In this document: piece after piece, positions 23,829-36,005 of the stretch | Layout: each line of letters starts with the position of its first letter | How positions within the stretch are numbered: position 1 is the first letter of the stretch | Source of the DNA: Blautia sp. | Lineage (GTDB): Bacteria > Bacillota > Clostridia > Lachnospirales > Lachnospiraceae | Direction: 5' to 3' | Assembly: GCA_026169535.1 (NCBI GenBank) | Contig: JAPFCU010000018.1 | Coordinates: 1-64,000, forward strand | DNA length: 64,000 nt | Position numbers and translations under genes: made by a program | Notes under the pieces: model-generated | Told to the model about the DNA's origin: nothing | The model's database searches: none | The model's input: only the letters and a program-made list of their open reading frames with translations

Positions 23829-25349
23829 ATGTTTGCATCCGTATTATCAGCTGTGATCATGGGGATGGAAGTACATCCGGTTCAGGTGGAGGCAGATGTC
23901 AGTGATGGCCTGCCGTCTTTTACCATGGTGGGATTTCCTTCTGCCCAGGTGAAGGAGGCACAGGACCGTGTAAGGACAGCCCTGAAAAATAATAAAATTG
24001 CACTTCCGCCAAAAAGAATTACAGTAAATTTTGCCCCGGCAGATATAAAAAAACAGGGGGCTGGATTTGATATTCCTGTGGCTGCGGCAGTACTTGCAGC
24101 AGCAGGGATTTTTGAATCGGAAAGTTTAAAAGGAGTGATGATGGCAGGAGAATTAAGCTTGAATGGAGAAATTCAAGCCATTTCAGGAGTCCTTCCGATT
24201 GTGATACGTGCCAGAGAGGAGAAGTGCCGTTTTTGTATTGTTCCGGCAGGGAATATGAAAGAGGCGGGACTGGTTCCTGATATGAAAGTAATCGGTGTCA
24301 GAAATCTGCAGGAAATGATTCGTTTTTTAAAAAATCCTGACAGCTATAAAGAAGATCCTATACCGCAGTCTGTAGAATATAAGGAAACGGATGATGCAGA
24401 TTTTTGTGATATCCGTGGTCAGAAATCTTTAAGAAGGGCAGTGGAGATTGCCGTCAGTGGCTTCCATAATCTTTTGATGATAGGGCCTCCGGGAGCAGGG
24501 AAGACAATGGTGGCACGGAGGATACCAGGAATCATGCCTCCGCTGACATTTGAAGAAAGTCTTGAACTCACTAAGATATACAGTATTGCAGGGCTTTTGT
24601 CAGAGGCAGATCCTCTTGTCCGCGAAAGACCTTTCCGTAGCCCTCATCATACCAGTTCTGCTCAGGCGATGGCAGGAGGAGGGAAAAATCCAAGACCAGG
24701 TGAAATAACACTGGCGCACAGAGGCGTCTTGTTTCTGGATGAGATGCCGGAATTTTCCAGAAGAAGTCTGGAAATACTGAGACAGCCTCTGGAAGACCGG
24801 GTGATCCGTATATCGAGGGTCAGTGGAACCTATACATTTCCAGCGGATTTTATACTTTGTGCAGCTATGAACCCGTGTCCCTGCGGGTATTATCCGGATA
24901 TGAACAAATGTCGCTGTACATCAGGACAGGTTACCGGATACTTGAATAAATTAAGTCAGCCTCTTCTTGATCGTTTGGATCTTTGTGCTGATGCGGAGCA
25001 GGTGAGTTTTTCCAGTCTGAATGGAAATGGCGGAGAATGTTCTTCAGTGATACGAAAACGGGTAGAAAGAGTTCATGAGATCCAGAGAGAACGATATAAA
25101 AAAGAAAAAATTCAGTTTAATGGAGAACTTCAGGGGAAACAAATAGAAATGTTTTGCACAACAGAACGAGAGGCTGCTGTTTTGATGGAGAAAGCATTTG
25201 AACAAATGGGATTTAGCGCGCGATCGTATCATCGGATATTGAAAGTAGCCCGAACTATTGCAGACATGGAAGGGGCAGATATCATCAGGCGCCAGCATGT
25301 TGGAGAGGCACTGTCCTACAGAGCTTTTGAAAAAAAATACTGGATATGA
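23829..25349 (+). CDS. comM: YifB/ComM-family AAA ATPase (Mg-chelatase-like)
   Basis: A 506-residue ComM/YifB protein. The N-terminal Lon-S5-like domain (VEADVSDGLPSFTMVGFPSAQVKEAQDRVRTAL) leads to the ATPase with Walker A GPPGAGKTMVARRIPGI, Walker B VLFLDEMPEFSRR and a CPCGYYPD-type zinc-like segment. In naturally transformable bacteria ComM is a helicase that promotes branch migration of incoming DNA. The ATG at 23829 follows AAGGAG; the track's 23796 start does not. It heads a comM-dprA-topA cluster, a common order in Clostridia and Bacilli. Whether this organism is transformable cannot be judged here. Confidence 0.93.
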   Translation: MFASVLSAVIMGMEVHPVQVEADVSDGLPSFTMVGFPSAQVKEAQDRVRTALKNNKIALPPKRITVNFAPADIKKQGAGFDIPVAAAVLAAAGIFESESLKGVMMAGELSLNGEIQAISGVLPIVIRAREEKCRFCIVPAGNMKEAGLVPDMKVIGVRNLQEMIRFLKNPDSYKEDPIPQSVEYKETDDADFCDIRGQKSLRRAVEIAVSGFHNLLMIGPPGAGKTMVARRIPGIMPPLTFEESLELTKIYSIAGLLSEADPLVRERPFRSPHHTSSAQAMAGGGKNPRPGEITLAHRGVLFLDEMPEFSRRSLEILRQPLEDRVIRISRVSGTYTFPADFILCAAMNPCPCGYYPDMNKCRCTSGQVTGYLNKLSQPLLDRLDLCADAEQVSFSSLNGNGGECSSVIRKRVERVHEIQRERYKKEKIQFNGELQGKQIEMFCTTEREAAVLMEKAFEQMGFSARSYHRILKVARTIADMEGADIIRRQHVGEALSYRAFEKKYWI

Positions 25350-25392
25350 CCTGTAAAATTATCATAAACTGCAGGAAAGAGAGGTATCTTAT

Positions 25393-26283
25393 ATGGAAAG
25401 AACACAGTTTGAAGAAATCAGATGTATTGAAAAATCTTCTCAGGAATATCCGGCAAAACTGAAGCAATATAAAGGTATGCCAGAAAAGCTTTATGTAAAA
25501 GGTGGAATTCCGGATCCTAAACGTCCTGTAGCAGCTGTTGTAGGGGCAAGGCAGTGCAGTACCTATGGAAGAATACAGGCTTTTCGATTTGCCAGAATAC
25601 TTGCAGAAGCAGGTGTTCAGATTATAAGCGGGCTGGCATCAGGGATTGATGCTGAAGGGCACAAAGGAGCGATGGAAGGAAGGATGCCAACATGGGCAGT
25701 TCTTGGAAATGGTGCAGATGTTTGCTATCCGGCAGGGAATAAAGGACTTTACAATCGAATTATAAGGGAAAAAGGAGGCATTATCAGTGAATATCCTCCG
25801 GGGACACTTCCGAGAAGTTATTATTTTCCGGCGCGGAACAGGATCATAGCAGGCTTTTCGGATCTGGTACTGGTAGTTGAAGCGAAGGAGAAAAGTGGTT
25901 CGCTGATCACTGCTCAATGTGCACTGGAACAGGGAAAGGCTGTTTTTGCTCTTCCGGGGCCTGTAAACGAAGAGCTTAGCAGAGGATGTCACCAGCTGAT
26001 TTATGATGGTGCTGGGATTGCTTATACCCCAGAGGTGCTGTTGGAAGAGTTGGGAATTAATTATGAAAATACAATAAAATCAGAAGGAAAAAGGAACTTA
26101 GGTCTTGCAAGTGATTTGAATATGGTGTATAGTTGTCTCGATTTACGACCAAAAACCAGGGATGTTTTGGCACAGGAATCTGGGTTTTCAACAGAAAAAA
26201 CAGGACGTATTTTGGTGGAGCTGGGACTTCTGGGAATGGTCAGAGAAATCGGCAGACATTACTATATAAAAAATCAAACTTAA
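25393..26283 (+). CDS. dprA: DNA-processing protein DprA
   Basis: A 296-residue DprA/Smf that protects single-stranded DNA and loads RecA during transformation. The Rossmann-like core has VVGARQCSTYGR, ISGLASGIDAEGHKGAME, AVLGNGADVCYPAGN, SEYPPGT and FPARNRIIAGFSD, all family-typical. A C-terminal winged-helix-like domain (TRDVLAQESGFSTEKTGRILVELGLLGMV) is present. The N-terminal SAM-like domain of longer DprA proteins is missing, making this a short form. GAGAGG precedes the ATG. It lies between comM and topA with short gaps, so all three are probably one operon. Confidence 0.94.
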   Translation: MERTQFEEIRCIEKSSQEYPAKLKQYKGMPEKLYVKGGIPDPKRPVAAVVGARQCSTYGRIQAFRFARILAEAGVQIISGLASGIDAEGHKGAMEGRMPTWAVLGNGADVCYPAGNKGLYNRIIREKGGIISEYPPGTLPRSYYFPARNRIIAGFSDLVLVVEAKEKSGSLITAQCALEQGKAVFALPGPVNEELSRGCHQLIYDGAGIAYTPEVLLEELGINYENTIKSEGKRNLGLASDLNMVYSCLDLRPKTRDVLAQESGFSTEKTGRILVELGLLGMVREIGRHYYIKNQT

Positions 26284-26308
26284 TTTTACGATAAATAGGA
26301 GAGGTAGC

Positions 26309-28381
26309 ATGGCGAAATATCTGGTGATCGTAGAGTCACCTGCAAAAGTAAAGACAATTAAGAAATTTTTGGGGAGCAATTATGATGTTCAGGCGTCAAA
26401 CGGACATGTACGGGATTTTCCCAAGAGTCAGTTTGGAATCGATGTAGAGAATGATTTTGAGCCAAAATATATTACAATCCGTGGAAAAGGAGAACTTTTG
26501 GCAGGACTTCGCAAGGCGGCAAAGAAAGCTGACAAGATTTTTCTTGCAACTGACCCCGACCGTGAAGGAGAGGCTATTTCCTGGCATTTGATGCAGGCGT
26601 TGAAAGAAGATCCTAAGAAAATGCGAAGGATCACATTCAATGAGATCACCAAGACAGCAGTGAAAAATTCAATCAAACAGCCAAGAGAACTGGATATGAA
26701 CCTGGTGGATGCGCAGCAGGCCAGAAGGATGCTGGACCGTATGGTAGGATACAGTATCAGTCCTCTTCTCTGGGCAAAAGTAAAAAGAGGGTTAAGCGCA
26801 GGTCGTGTACAGTCGGTAGCCCTTCGTATTATCTGTGACCGTGAAGAGGAAATTAATTCTTTTATTCCGGAAGAATACTGGAGTCTTGATGGAGAATTTA
26901 AGATTCAGGGAGAGAAAAAGCATCTCCAGGCAAAATTCTATGGTACAGACAAAAAACTTCCGATCCATAATAAGGCCGAAATAGATGAAATCCTTAAAAA
27001 ACTGCAACATGCAGAATATGAGATCAAGGAAGTGAAAAAGGGAGAACGTATAAAAAATGCACCTCTTCCGTTCACAACCAGTACCCTTCAGCAGGAAGCT
27101 GCCAAGACTCTGAATTTCTCCACACAAAAAACTATGCGTCTGGCACAGCAGCTTTATGAAGGTGTGGATATCAAGGGAAGTGGTACAGTTGGTGTGATCA
27201 CTTATCTGCGTACAGATTCTACACGTATTTCACAGGAAGCTGACGAGGCGGCACGCACTTATATTGGAGAGCAGTATGGAACATCTTATGTAGCTGACGG
27301 GGAAAAGGCTGTAAAGAAGGAGCAGAGAATCCAGGATGCTCATGAGGCAATCCGTCCAACAGATATTTCCCGTACACCGGTTATGCTTAAGGAATCTTTA
27401 TCAAGAGATCAGTTCCGTCTGTATCAGCTCATATGGAAAAGGTTTACAGCCAGCCGGATGGCAGCAGCCCGTTATGAGACTACTTCCGTTAAGATTGGAG
27501 CAGGGGAGTATGTATTTACAGTAGCTGCTTCAAAGGTGGTATTTGATGGTTTTATGTCTGTTTATGTCCAGGATGAAGACAATAAAAAGGGGAATGTTTT
27601 AAGTCAGAGCCTGGAAAAAGGCATGAAGCTGGAATTGTTGGAACTGAAACCAGAACAACACTTTACCCAGCCTCCGGCTCATTATACGGAAGCATCTCTG
27701 GTAAAGGCTCTGGAGGAGCAGGGAATCGGCAGACCAAGTACCTATGCGCCAACAATTACAACCATTATCAGCCGCCGTTATGTCTCAAAAGAACAGAAAA
27801 ATCTCTATATGACAGAACTTGGAGAGGTTGTAAACAATATCATGAAACAGGCTTTTCCAAGTATCGTAGATGTGCATTTCACGGCTATGATGGAAGGGTT
27901 GCTTGACTGTGTGGAAGCAGGAACGGTCCAGTGGAAAACGGTTGTCAGAAATTTCTACCCGGATTTGAAAAAAGATGTGGATGCGGCAGAAAAAGAATTG
28001 GAAAAAGTAGATATTCAGGATGAAGTGACAGATGTAGTCTGTGATCTTTGCGGACGAAATATGGTGATCAAGTATGGTCCCCATGGACGATTTCTTGCCT
28101 GTCCTGGATTTCCGGACTGCAGGAATACAAAGCCATATTATGAAAAAATAGGGGTAGCCTGTCCAAAATGTGGAAAAGATGTTGTTTTGAAAAAGACACA
28201 AAAAGGGCGTAAGTACTATGGATGTGAGGATAATCCGGAATGTGATTTTATGTCCTGGCAGAAGCCCTCTGACAAAAAATGTCCTGTATGCGGCAGTTAT
28301 ATGGTAGAAAAAGGCAACAAAATCGTATGCAGTCAGGAAACCTGCGGTTATGTAGAACAGAAGCCTCCGAAGAAAGATTAA
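26309..28381 (+). CDS. topA: DNA topoisomerase I
   Basis: A 690-residue type IA topoisomerase that relaxes negative supercoils. The TOPRIM domain is at the N-terminus (KYLVIVESPAKVKTIKKFLG and ATDPDREGEAISWHL). The catalytic Tyr lies in TYLRTDSTRIS, and GIGRPSTYAPTITTI is a further signature. The C-terminus has zinc-ribbon-like repeats with CDLCGRNMV...CPGFPDC, CPKCGKDVV...CEDNPEC and CPVCGSYMV...CSQETC. Length is normal. It begins 25 bases after dprA with GGAGAGG. Confidence 0.97.
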   Translation: MAKYLVIVESPAKVKTIKKFLGSNYDVQASNGHVRDFPKSQFGIDVENDFEPKYITIRGKGELLAGLRKAAKKADKIFLATDPDREGEAISWHLMQALKEDPKKMRRITFNEITKTAVKNSIKQPRELDMNLVDAQQARRMLDRMVGYSISPLLWAKVKRGLSAGRVQSVALRIICDREEEINSFIPEEYWSLDGEFKIQGEKKHLQAKFYGTDKKLPIHNKAEIDEILKKLQHAEYEIKEVKKGERIKNAPLPFTTSTLQQEAAKTLNFSTQKTMRLAQQLYEGVDIKGSGTVGVITYLRTDSTRISQEADEAARTYIGEQYGTSYVADGEKAVKKEQRIQDAHEAIRPTDISRTPVMLKESLSRDQFRLYQLIWKRFTASRMAAARYETTSVKIGAGEYVFTVAASKVVFDGFMSVYVQDEDNKKGNVLSQSLEKGMKLELLELKPEQHFTQPPAHYTEASLVKALEEQGIGRPSTYAPTITTIISRRYVSKEQKNLYMTELGEVVNNIMKQAFPSIVDVHFTAMMEGLLDCVEAGTVQWKTVVRNFYPDLKKDVDAAEKELEKVDIQDEVTDVVCDLCGRNMVIKYGPHGRFLACPGFPDCRNTKPYYEKIGVACPKCGKDVVLKKTQKGRKYYGCEDNPECDFMSWQKPSDKKCPVCGSYMVEKGNKIVCSQETCGYVEQKPPKKD

Positions 28382-28410
28382 GAAGTTTCACAATATTTTG
28401 CAATTAAAAA

Positions 28411-28425
28411 TATTTTCAGAATAGG
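28411..28425 (+). promoter_or_regulatory. Possible CodY box upstream of codY
   Basis: TATTTTCAGAATAGG matches the CodY consensus AATTTTCWGAAAATT at 11 of 15 positions and lies about 30 bases before the -35. Autoregulation by CodY is known in other Firmicutes; the site here is only a candidate. Confidence 0.35.
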
Positions 28426-28455
28426 CAGGCAAAATTGAAAAAACATAAAAATGTC

Positions 28456-28484
28456 TTGTAATTTTGAAAAAAAACGTGTAATAT
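28456..28484 (+). promoter_or_regulatory. Promoter of codY
   Basis: TTGTAA, a 17-base spacer and TAATAT, about 55 bases before the codY start. Confidence 0.6.
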
Positions 28485-28540
28485 AAAAACAGCAGGAATA
28501 TATGCAGAATATACAAGAGAAGAAAGAAAAGGAGGCCAGT

Positions 28541-29326
28541 ATGAGCGTTCAGTTGTTAGACAGAACTAGGAAAATCAATAAACTTTTGCACAACAGCAGC
28601 TCCAGCAAAGTGGTATTCAATGATATTTGTCAGGTATTGATGGAGACACTGAGTTCCAATATACTGGTGCTGAGCAAAAAAGGAAAAGTGTTAGGCGTCA
28701 GTTTATGTCCGGGTGTAGAAGAGATTACAGAGCTGATCGAAGACAAAGTTGGCGGTCATGTGGATACTCTGCTGAATGAAAGATTTTTAGGGGTGTTATC
28801 CACAAAAGAAAATGTGAATCTTCAGACACTTGGCTTTGAGCATGTGGACAGCAGATGCCAGGGAATCATTAACCCTATTGATATTGCAGGAGAACGTCTG
28901 GGAACCGTATTTATGTATCGTAATGATAAACCTTATGATATTGAGGATATTATTGTAAGCGAATACGGCACTACAGTTGTAGGCCTGGAGATGATGCGTG
29001 CAGTACATGAAGAAAATGCAGAAGAAGACAGAAAACAGCAGGTAGTCAAATCGGCATTTAATACCTTATCTTTCTCAGAGCTGGAAGCGATCATTCATAT
29101 TTTTGATGAACTGGATGGAGAAGAAGGTATTCTTGTCGCAAGCAAGATTGCAGATCGCGTTGGTATCACCAGATCTGTTATTGTGAATGCGCTGCGTAAA
29201 TTTGAAAGTGCGGGAGTGATCGAATCCCGGTCTTCCGGAATGAAAGGTACTTACATTAAGGTTCTTAATGAAGTAATCTTTGACGAGTTGGAAGAGATTA
29301 AAGCACAGAGAAACAAAAAAGCATAA
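28541..29326 (+). CDS. codY: GTP-sensing pleiotropic repressor CodY
   Basis: A 261-residue CodY. The N-terminal GAF domain binds branched-chain amino acids (LLDRTRKINKLLHNS... and LGTVFMYRNDKPYDIEDIIVSEYGTTVVGLEMM), and the C-terminal winged helix carries the recognition region ASKIADRVGITRSVIVNALRKFESAGVIESRSSGMKGTYIKVLN. It represses nutrient-scavenging and biosynthetic genes when GTP and branched-chain amino acids are abundant. The ATG at 28541 follows AAAAGGAGG; the 28502 start does not. In Bacilli codY sits with codV/clpQY; here it follows topA, the usual clostridial place. Confidence 0.96.
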   Translation: MSVQLLDRTRKINKLLHNSSSSKVVFNDICQVLMETLSSNILVLSKKGKVLGVSLCPGVEEITELIEDKVGGHVDTLLNERFLGVLSTKENVNLQTLGFEHVDSRCQGIINPIDIAGERLGTVFMYRNDKPYDIEDIIVSEYGTTVVGLEMMRAVHEENAEEDRKQQVVKSAFNTLSFSELEAIIHIFDELDGEEGILVASKIADRVGITRSVIVNALRKFESAGVIESRSSGMKGTYIKVLNEVIFDELEEIKAQRNKKA

Positions 29327-29337
29327 GATAATAAATG

Positions 29338-29368
29338 AAACAGGAGCGGACAACCGCTTCTGTTTTTC
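29338..29368 (+). terminator. Terminator of codY
   Basis: Stem AACAGGAGCGG/CCGCTTCTGTT with loop ACAA and a T-run. Confidence 0.88.
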
Positions 29369-29483
29369 GTTAGCCAAAAACAGAAATTTGATATAAAAAA
29401 TAAGAAGATAAGAAAACATAAGAAAACAATAGAAAACAGAAGATATAAAAAGAATATATCATAATTTACAACCATAAAAAGAG

Positions 29484-29512
29484 TTGCAGAAAACACCACA
29501 ATTCAATAATAT
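29484..29512 (+). promoter_or_regulatory. Promoter of groES-groEL
   Basis: TTGCAG, a 17-base spacer and TAATAT, placing the start site at the edge of the CIRCE element. Confidence 0.7.
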
Positions 29513-29523
29513 AAGAACAGTGA

Positions 29524-29550
29524 TTAGCACTCGAGTGAAATGAGTGCTAG
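29524..29550 (+). promoter_or_regulatory. CIRCE operator (HrcA binding site)
   Basis: TTAGCACTC-N9-GAGTGCTAG matches the CIRCE consensus except for the final base. HrcA binding here represses groESL until heat stress; hrcA itself is not in the window. Confidence 0.95.
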
Positions 29551-29586
29551 CAACCAGGCAAGACTGATATTTAAAGGAGGAAATAG

Positions 29587-31556
<1,970 letters not shown>

Positions 31557-31567
31557 TTAATATTTTA

Positions 31568-31607
31568 TAAAAAAGGAATCGGCGTCATAGACGTTGATTC
31601 CTTTTTA
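31568..31607 (+). terminator. Terminator of groESL
   Basis: Stem AAAAAGGAATC...GCGTC/GACG...GATTCCTTTTT with a three-base ATA loop. Confidence 0.88.
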
Positions 31608-31665
31608 TGTTAGAATAATTTTATTATCAAAAAACATGAGGAAATCCTCGCAAGGAGTGTGAATT

Positions 31666-32169
31666 ATGAGTGAACTGTATTCGGAATTCCTGGTAAAAAA
31701 GGAATCCACATTTAAGGACGCCATGATCAAATACGGTTTGATCGCATTGACTGTTGTGGCTGCAGCAGCAGGACTTTTTATTAGTCCGTTTCTGTTTATT
31801 GTTGCAATAGGCCTTGGCGTAGCCTGCTATTTTATCATTCCTAAAACAGATATGGAATATGAGTATCTGTTTGTGAATGGAGAATTGGATATTGATATGA
31901 TTATGTCTAAGTCAAAAAGAAAAAGAGTAAAATCTCTGGATCTGACAGAGGCAGATTTGATCGCACCTCTTAATTCTCATCGTATGGATTATTATAACGG
32001 CAATCAGAAGATGAAAGTGCTGGACTATTCTTCTGGAAATCAGGAACATAAAAGATTTGCTGTTATTATCCGTGACAGTGGGGCGTCCTGCAAGATTATC
32101 ATTGAACCAGATGAAGCCATGGCGAATGCTATAAAAAATTCAGCGCCCAGCAAAGTTTTTTTGGATTGA
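31666..32169 (+). CDS. Two-helix membrane protein of unknown function (DUF6106-like)
   Basis: A 167-residue protein. The first 30 residues are cytoplasmic (MSELYSEFLVKKEST), then two closely spaced membrane segments (about 26-42 and 45-60) form a hairpin, followed by a soluble C-terminal domain with MEYEYLFVNGELDIDMIMSKSKRKRVKSLDL and later DSGASCKIIIEPDEAM. I believe this is the family called DUF6106 in Lachnospiraceae, but I cannot verify it. The soluble part resembles a membrane-tethered PH-like fold. The ribosome site is AAGGAG. The -35 box of the guaB promoter overlaps the stop codon, so the two genes are tightly packed. Confidence 0.68.
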   Translation: MSELYSEFLVKKESTFKDAMIKYGLIALTVVAAAAGLFISPFLFIVAIGLGVACYFIIPKTDMEYEYLFVNGELDIDMIMSKSKRKRVKSLDLTEADLIAPLNSHRMDYYNGNQKMKVLDYSSGNQEHKRFAVIIRDSGASCKIIIEPDEAMANAIKNSAPSKVFLD

Positions 32170-32194
32170 CACCGTATTTTTTTTTTGCTACACT
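32166..32194 (+). promoter_or_regulatory. Promoter of guaB
   Basis: Perfect TTGACA overlapping the upstream stop codon, a 17-base T-rich spacer and TACACT. The leader to guaB is about 75 bases with no clear riboswitch. Confidence 0.75.
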
Positions 32195-32243
32195 ATGAAT
32201 CAAACTCAAAATAACATATAGATGTGAAGATACATACATCTAA

Positions 32244-33731
<1,488 letters not shown>

Positions 33732-33782
33732 TCGTATTTTTCCTCTTGAAAAATAAAAAAAAGTATTATATATTAATAATAA

Positions 33783-33860
33783 CGACTGCATGACTGGCGG
33801 AAAGCAGGATTTACCTGTGGGGAGTGCAGTAAGTGTTTAGCCGACCGCCTGGGCAGCCTG
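33783..33860 (+). promoter_or_regulatory. ZTP (pfl) riboswitch aptamer
   Basis: The P1 stem ACTGCA/TGCAGT encloses the conserved GACTGGCGGAAA segment and a GGGGAG motif after a CAGG/CCTG hairpin, followed after a short linker by the downstream conserved CCGCCTGGGCAG. This is the signature of ZTP riboswitches, which sense AICAR phosphates that accumulate when 10-formyl-THF is short. The two downstream genes consume AICAR, so the context fits exactly. The expression platform is the terminator at 33844. Confidence 0.92.
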
Positions 33861-33896
33861 AAATACAGACTACCCAGGCGGTTTGTTTGTTTTTTA
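33844..33896 (+). terminator. Riboswitch-controlled terminator
   Basis: A perfect 10-bp stem ACCGCCTGGG/CCCAGGCGGT followed by TTGTTTGTTTTTT. Its 5' arm is the conserved 3' part of the ZTP aptamer, so ligand binding and termination are mutually exclusive and ZTP should turn the genes on. Confidence 0.9.
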
Positions 33897-33953
33897 GGAC
33901 CATAATGTTGATTACAAAAAGAGAATTTCTACCAAGAAAAAGGAGATCAGACG

Positions 33954-34667
33954 ATGGAAATGATATCACTGGAAAATGAACTGAAAAACAATTCTTATCC
34001 GGGAAGAGGAATTATCCTGGGCCGCACCGCTGACGGAACAAAGGCAGTGGCAGCTTACTTTATCATGGGAAGAAGTGAGAACAGCAGAAATCGTGTGTTT
34101 GTAACAGAAGGAGAGGGAATCCGCACACAGGCGTTTGATCCTTCTAAGCTTACTGATCCAAGCCTGATCATTTATGCTCCGGTTCGTGTACTTGGAAATA
34201 AGACGATTGTTACAAATGGAGATCAGACAGATACTATTTATGAAGGTATGGACAAACAGATGACTTTTGAACAGTCATTAAGATGTCGTGAATTTGAGCC
34301 GGATGGACCAAACTATACACCTCGTATATCTGGCGTTATGCACATTGAAAATGGAAACTACAGTTATGCAATGTCTATTCTGAAAAGTAATAATGGTAAC
34401 CCGGAGGCATGTCTCCGCTATACCTATGCTTATGAAAAAGCAATTGCAGGAGAAGGCCGTTTTATTCATACTTATAAATGTGATGGAAATCCGCTTCCAA
34501 GTTTTGAAGGAGAGCCTAAGCTGGTAAGCATTCCGGATGATATGAAGGAATTTACAGATCTTTTGTGGAACAGTCTTAATGAGGAAAATAAGGTTTCACT
34601 TTTTGTGCGCTACATTGATATTGAAACCGGAAAATATGAGACTGCTATTGTAAATAAAAACAAATAA
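33954..34667 (+). CDS. IMP cyclohydrolase, PurO-like
   Basis: A 237-residue protein of the archaeal-type IMP cyclohydrolase family (PF07826), closing FAICAR to IMP. The N-terminus NSYPGRGIILGRTADGTKAVAAYFIMGRSENSRNRVF is characteristic. It replaces the N-terminal cyclohydrolase domain of bifunctional PurH, and its partner transformylase is encoded directly downstream as a separate protein. Both stand under the ZTP riboswitch. AAGGAG precedes the ATG at 33954; a second ATG six bases on is also possible. Five bases separate its stop from the next ORF's region, so the two are one operon. Confidence 0.88.
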   Translation: MEMISLENELKNNSYPGRGIILGRTADGTKAVAAYFIMGRSENSRNRVFVTEGEGIRTQAFDPSKLTDPSLIIYAPVRVLGNKTIVTNGDQTDTIYEGMDKQMTFEQSLRCREFEPDGPNYTPRISGVMHIENGNYSYAMSILKSNNGNPEACLRYTYAYEKAIAGEGRFIHTYKCDGNPLPSFEGEPKLVSIPDDMKEFTDLLWNSLNEENKVSLFVRYIDIETGKYETAIVNKNK

Positions 34668-34681
34668 GGAGGATGCAGGTA

Positions 34682-35866
34682 ATGAATGAATTACAGTTAA
34701 AATACGGATGTAACCCAAACCAGAAACCATCCAGAATCTTTATGAATGACGGAAGAGAGCTTCCGATCAAGGTACTTTCCGGAAGACCGGGATATATTAA
34801 TTTCCTGGATGCGTTTAATGGCTGGCAGCTGGTAAGAGATCTGAAAAAAGCAACCGGACTTGCTGCGGCAACATCCTTTAAGCATGTTTCTCCTGCAGGC
34901 GCTTCTGTGGGACTTCCGCTTACAGAAACCCTTGCTAAAATCTATTGGGTGGATGATATGAACTGGAAAGAGTTTTCTCCGATCGCCTGTGCGTATGCGA
35001 GAGCAAGAGGAGCCGACCGTATGTCTTCCTTTGGAGATTTTATTTCTCTTTCTGATGTATGCGATAAAGATACGGCTCTTCTTATTAAGAGAGAGGTTTC
35101 TGACGGTGTGATCGCTCCGGGATATACAGAAGAAGCTCTGGAAATCCTGAAAGCTAAGAAAAAAGGAAACTACAATGTTATTGAGATCGATCCTGATTTT
35201 GTACCGGCTCCGCTGGAACATAAAGAAGTATTTGGTGTGACATTTGAGCAGGGAAGACAGGAACTTGAGATCAATGATGAGCTGATCGCCAATATTGTAA
35301 CAGATAATAAAGAGCTTTCTGAGGAAGCAAAACGTGATATGAAAATTTCTCTGATCGTTCTGAAATACACACAGTCCAATTCCGTATGCTTTGTTAAGGA
35401 CGGACAGGCTATCGGCGTAGGCGCCGGACAGCAGTCTCGTGTACATTGTACCAGACTGGCCGGACAGAAGGCTGACAACTGGTTCCTTCGTCAGAGTCCC
35501 CAGGTTCTGAACCTTCCGTTTAAAGAGGGAATCAGCCGTGCAGAGAGAGACAATGCTATTGATGTATATATCGGTGAGGAATATATGGATGTTCTTGCAG
35601 ACGGCGCATGGGAACGTATCTTTACAGAAAAACCTGAGGTGTTTACAAGAGAGGCAAAACGTGCATGGCTGGATCAGCTTACAGATGTAACTCTTGGCTC
35701 AGATGCTTTCTTCCCATTCAGTGATAATATTGAAAGAGCACATAAAAGCGGTGTAAAATATATTGCACAGCCGGGTGGATCCGTAAGAGATGAGGATGTG
35801 ATCGCAACCTGCAATAAGTATGGAATGGCAATGGCATTTACAGGCATCAGACTGTTCCATCATTAA
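34682..35866 (+). CDS. AICAR transformylase (stand-alone PurH C-domain)
   Basis: A 394-residue phosphoribosylaminoimidazolecarboxamide formyltransferase that transfers a formyl group from 10-formyl-THF to AICAR. It begins NELQLKYGCNPNQKPSRIF, as in the clostridial stand-alone form. The catalytic SFKHVSPAGAS segment (Lys-His pair) and the C-terminal FPFSDNIERAHKSGVKYIAQPGGSVRDEDVI block are both conserved. The usual MGS-like cyclohydrolase domain is absent. The track's ATG at 34673 touches the GGAGG site; the ATG nine bases later has proper spacing and is used. Controlled with the purO-like gene by the ZTP riboswitch. Confidence 0.93.
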   Translation: MNELQLKYGCNPNQKPSRIFMNDGRELPIKVLSGRPGYINFLDAFNGWQLVRDLKKATGLAAATSFKHVSPAGASVGLPLTETLAKIYWVDDMNWKEFSPIACAYARARGADRMSSFGDFISLSDVCDKDTALLIKREVSDGVIAPGYTEEALEILKAKKKGNYNVIEIDPDFVPAPLEHKEVFGVTFEQGRQELEINDELIANIVTDNKELSEEAKRDMKISLIVLKYTQSNSVCFVKDGQAIGVGAGQQSRVHCTRLAGQKADNWFLRQSPQVLNLPFKEGISRAERDNAIDVYIGEEYMDVLADGAWERIFTEKPEVFTREAKRAWLDQLTDVTLGSDAFFPFSDNIERAHKSGVKYIAQPGGSVRDEDVIATCNKYGMAMAFTGIRLFHH

Positions 35867-35881
35867 TAATAAAAGTATTAC

Positions 35882-35910
35882 TTGAATACTGAGTTTATAC
35901 AGGATATAAT
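35882..35910 (+). promoter_or_regulatory. Promoter of the Ig-like secreted protein gene
   Basis: TTGAAT, a 17-base spacer and perfect TATAAT. The predicted leader of about 100 bases contains the inverted repeat listed next. Confidence 0.6.
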
Positions 35911-35931
35911 TGAATTATATAATACAAAGCG

Positions 35932-36005
35932 CTTTTTCTACAACAGGAAAAATAAAAACGGAAGGGAGGAACGGGGAAGCAAGAGAATTCTGTCTGTAGA
36001 AAAAG
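35932..36005 (+). promoter_or_regulatory. Long-range inverted repeat in the leader of the Ig-like protein gene
   Basis: CTTTTTCTACA at 35932 and its exact complement TGTAGAAAAAG at 35995 (11 bp, extendable by a CAG/CTG after a bulge) would fold the whole leader into one stem-loop ending four bases before the AAGGAG site. No U-tract follows. Confidence 0.5.
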
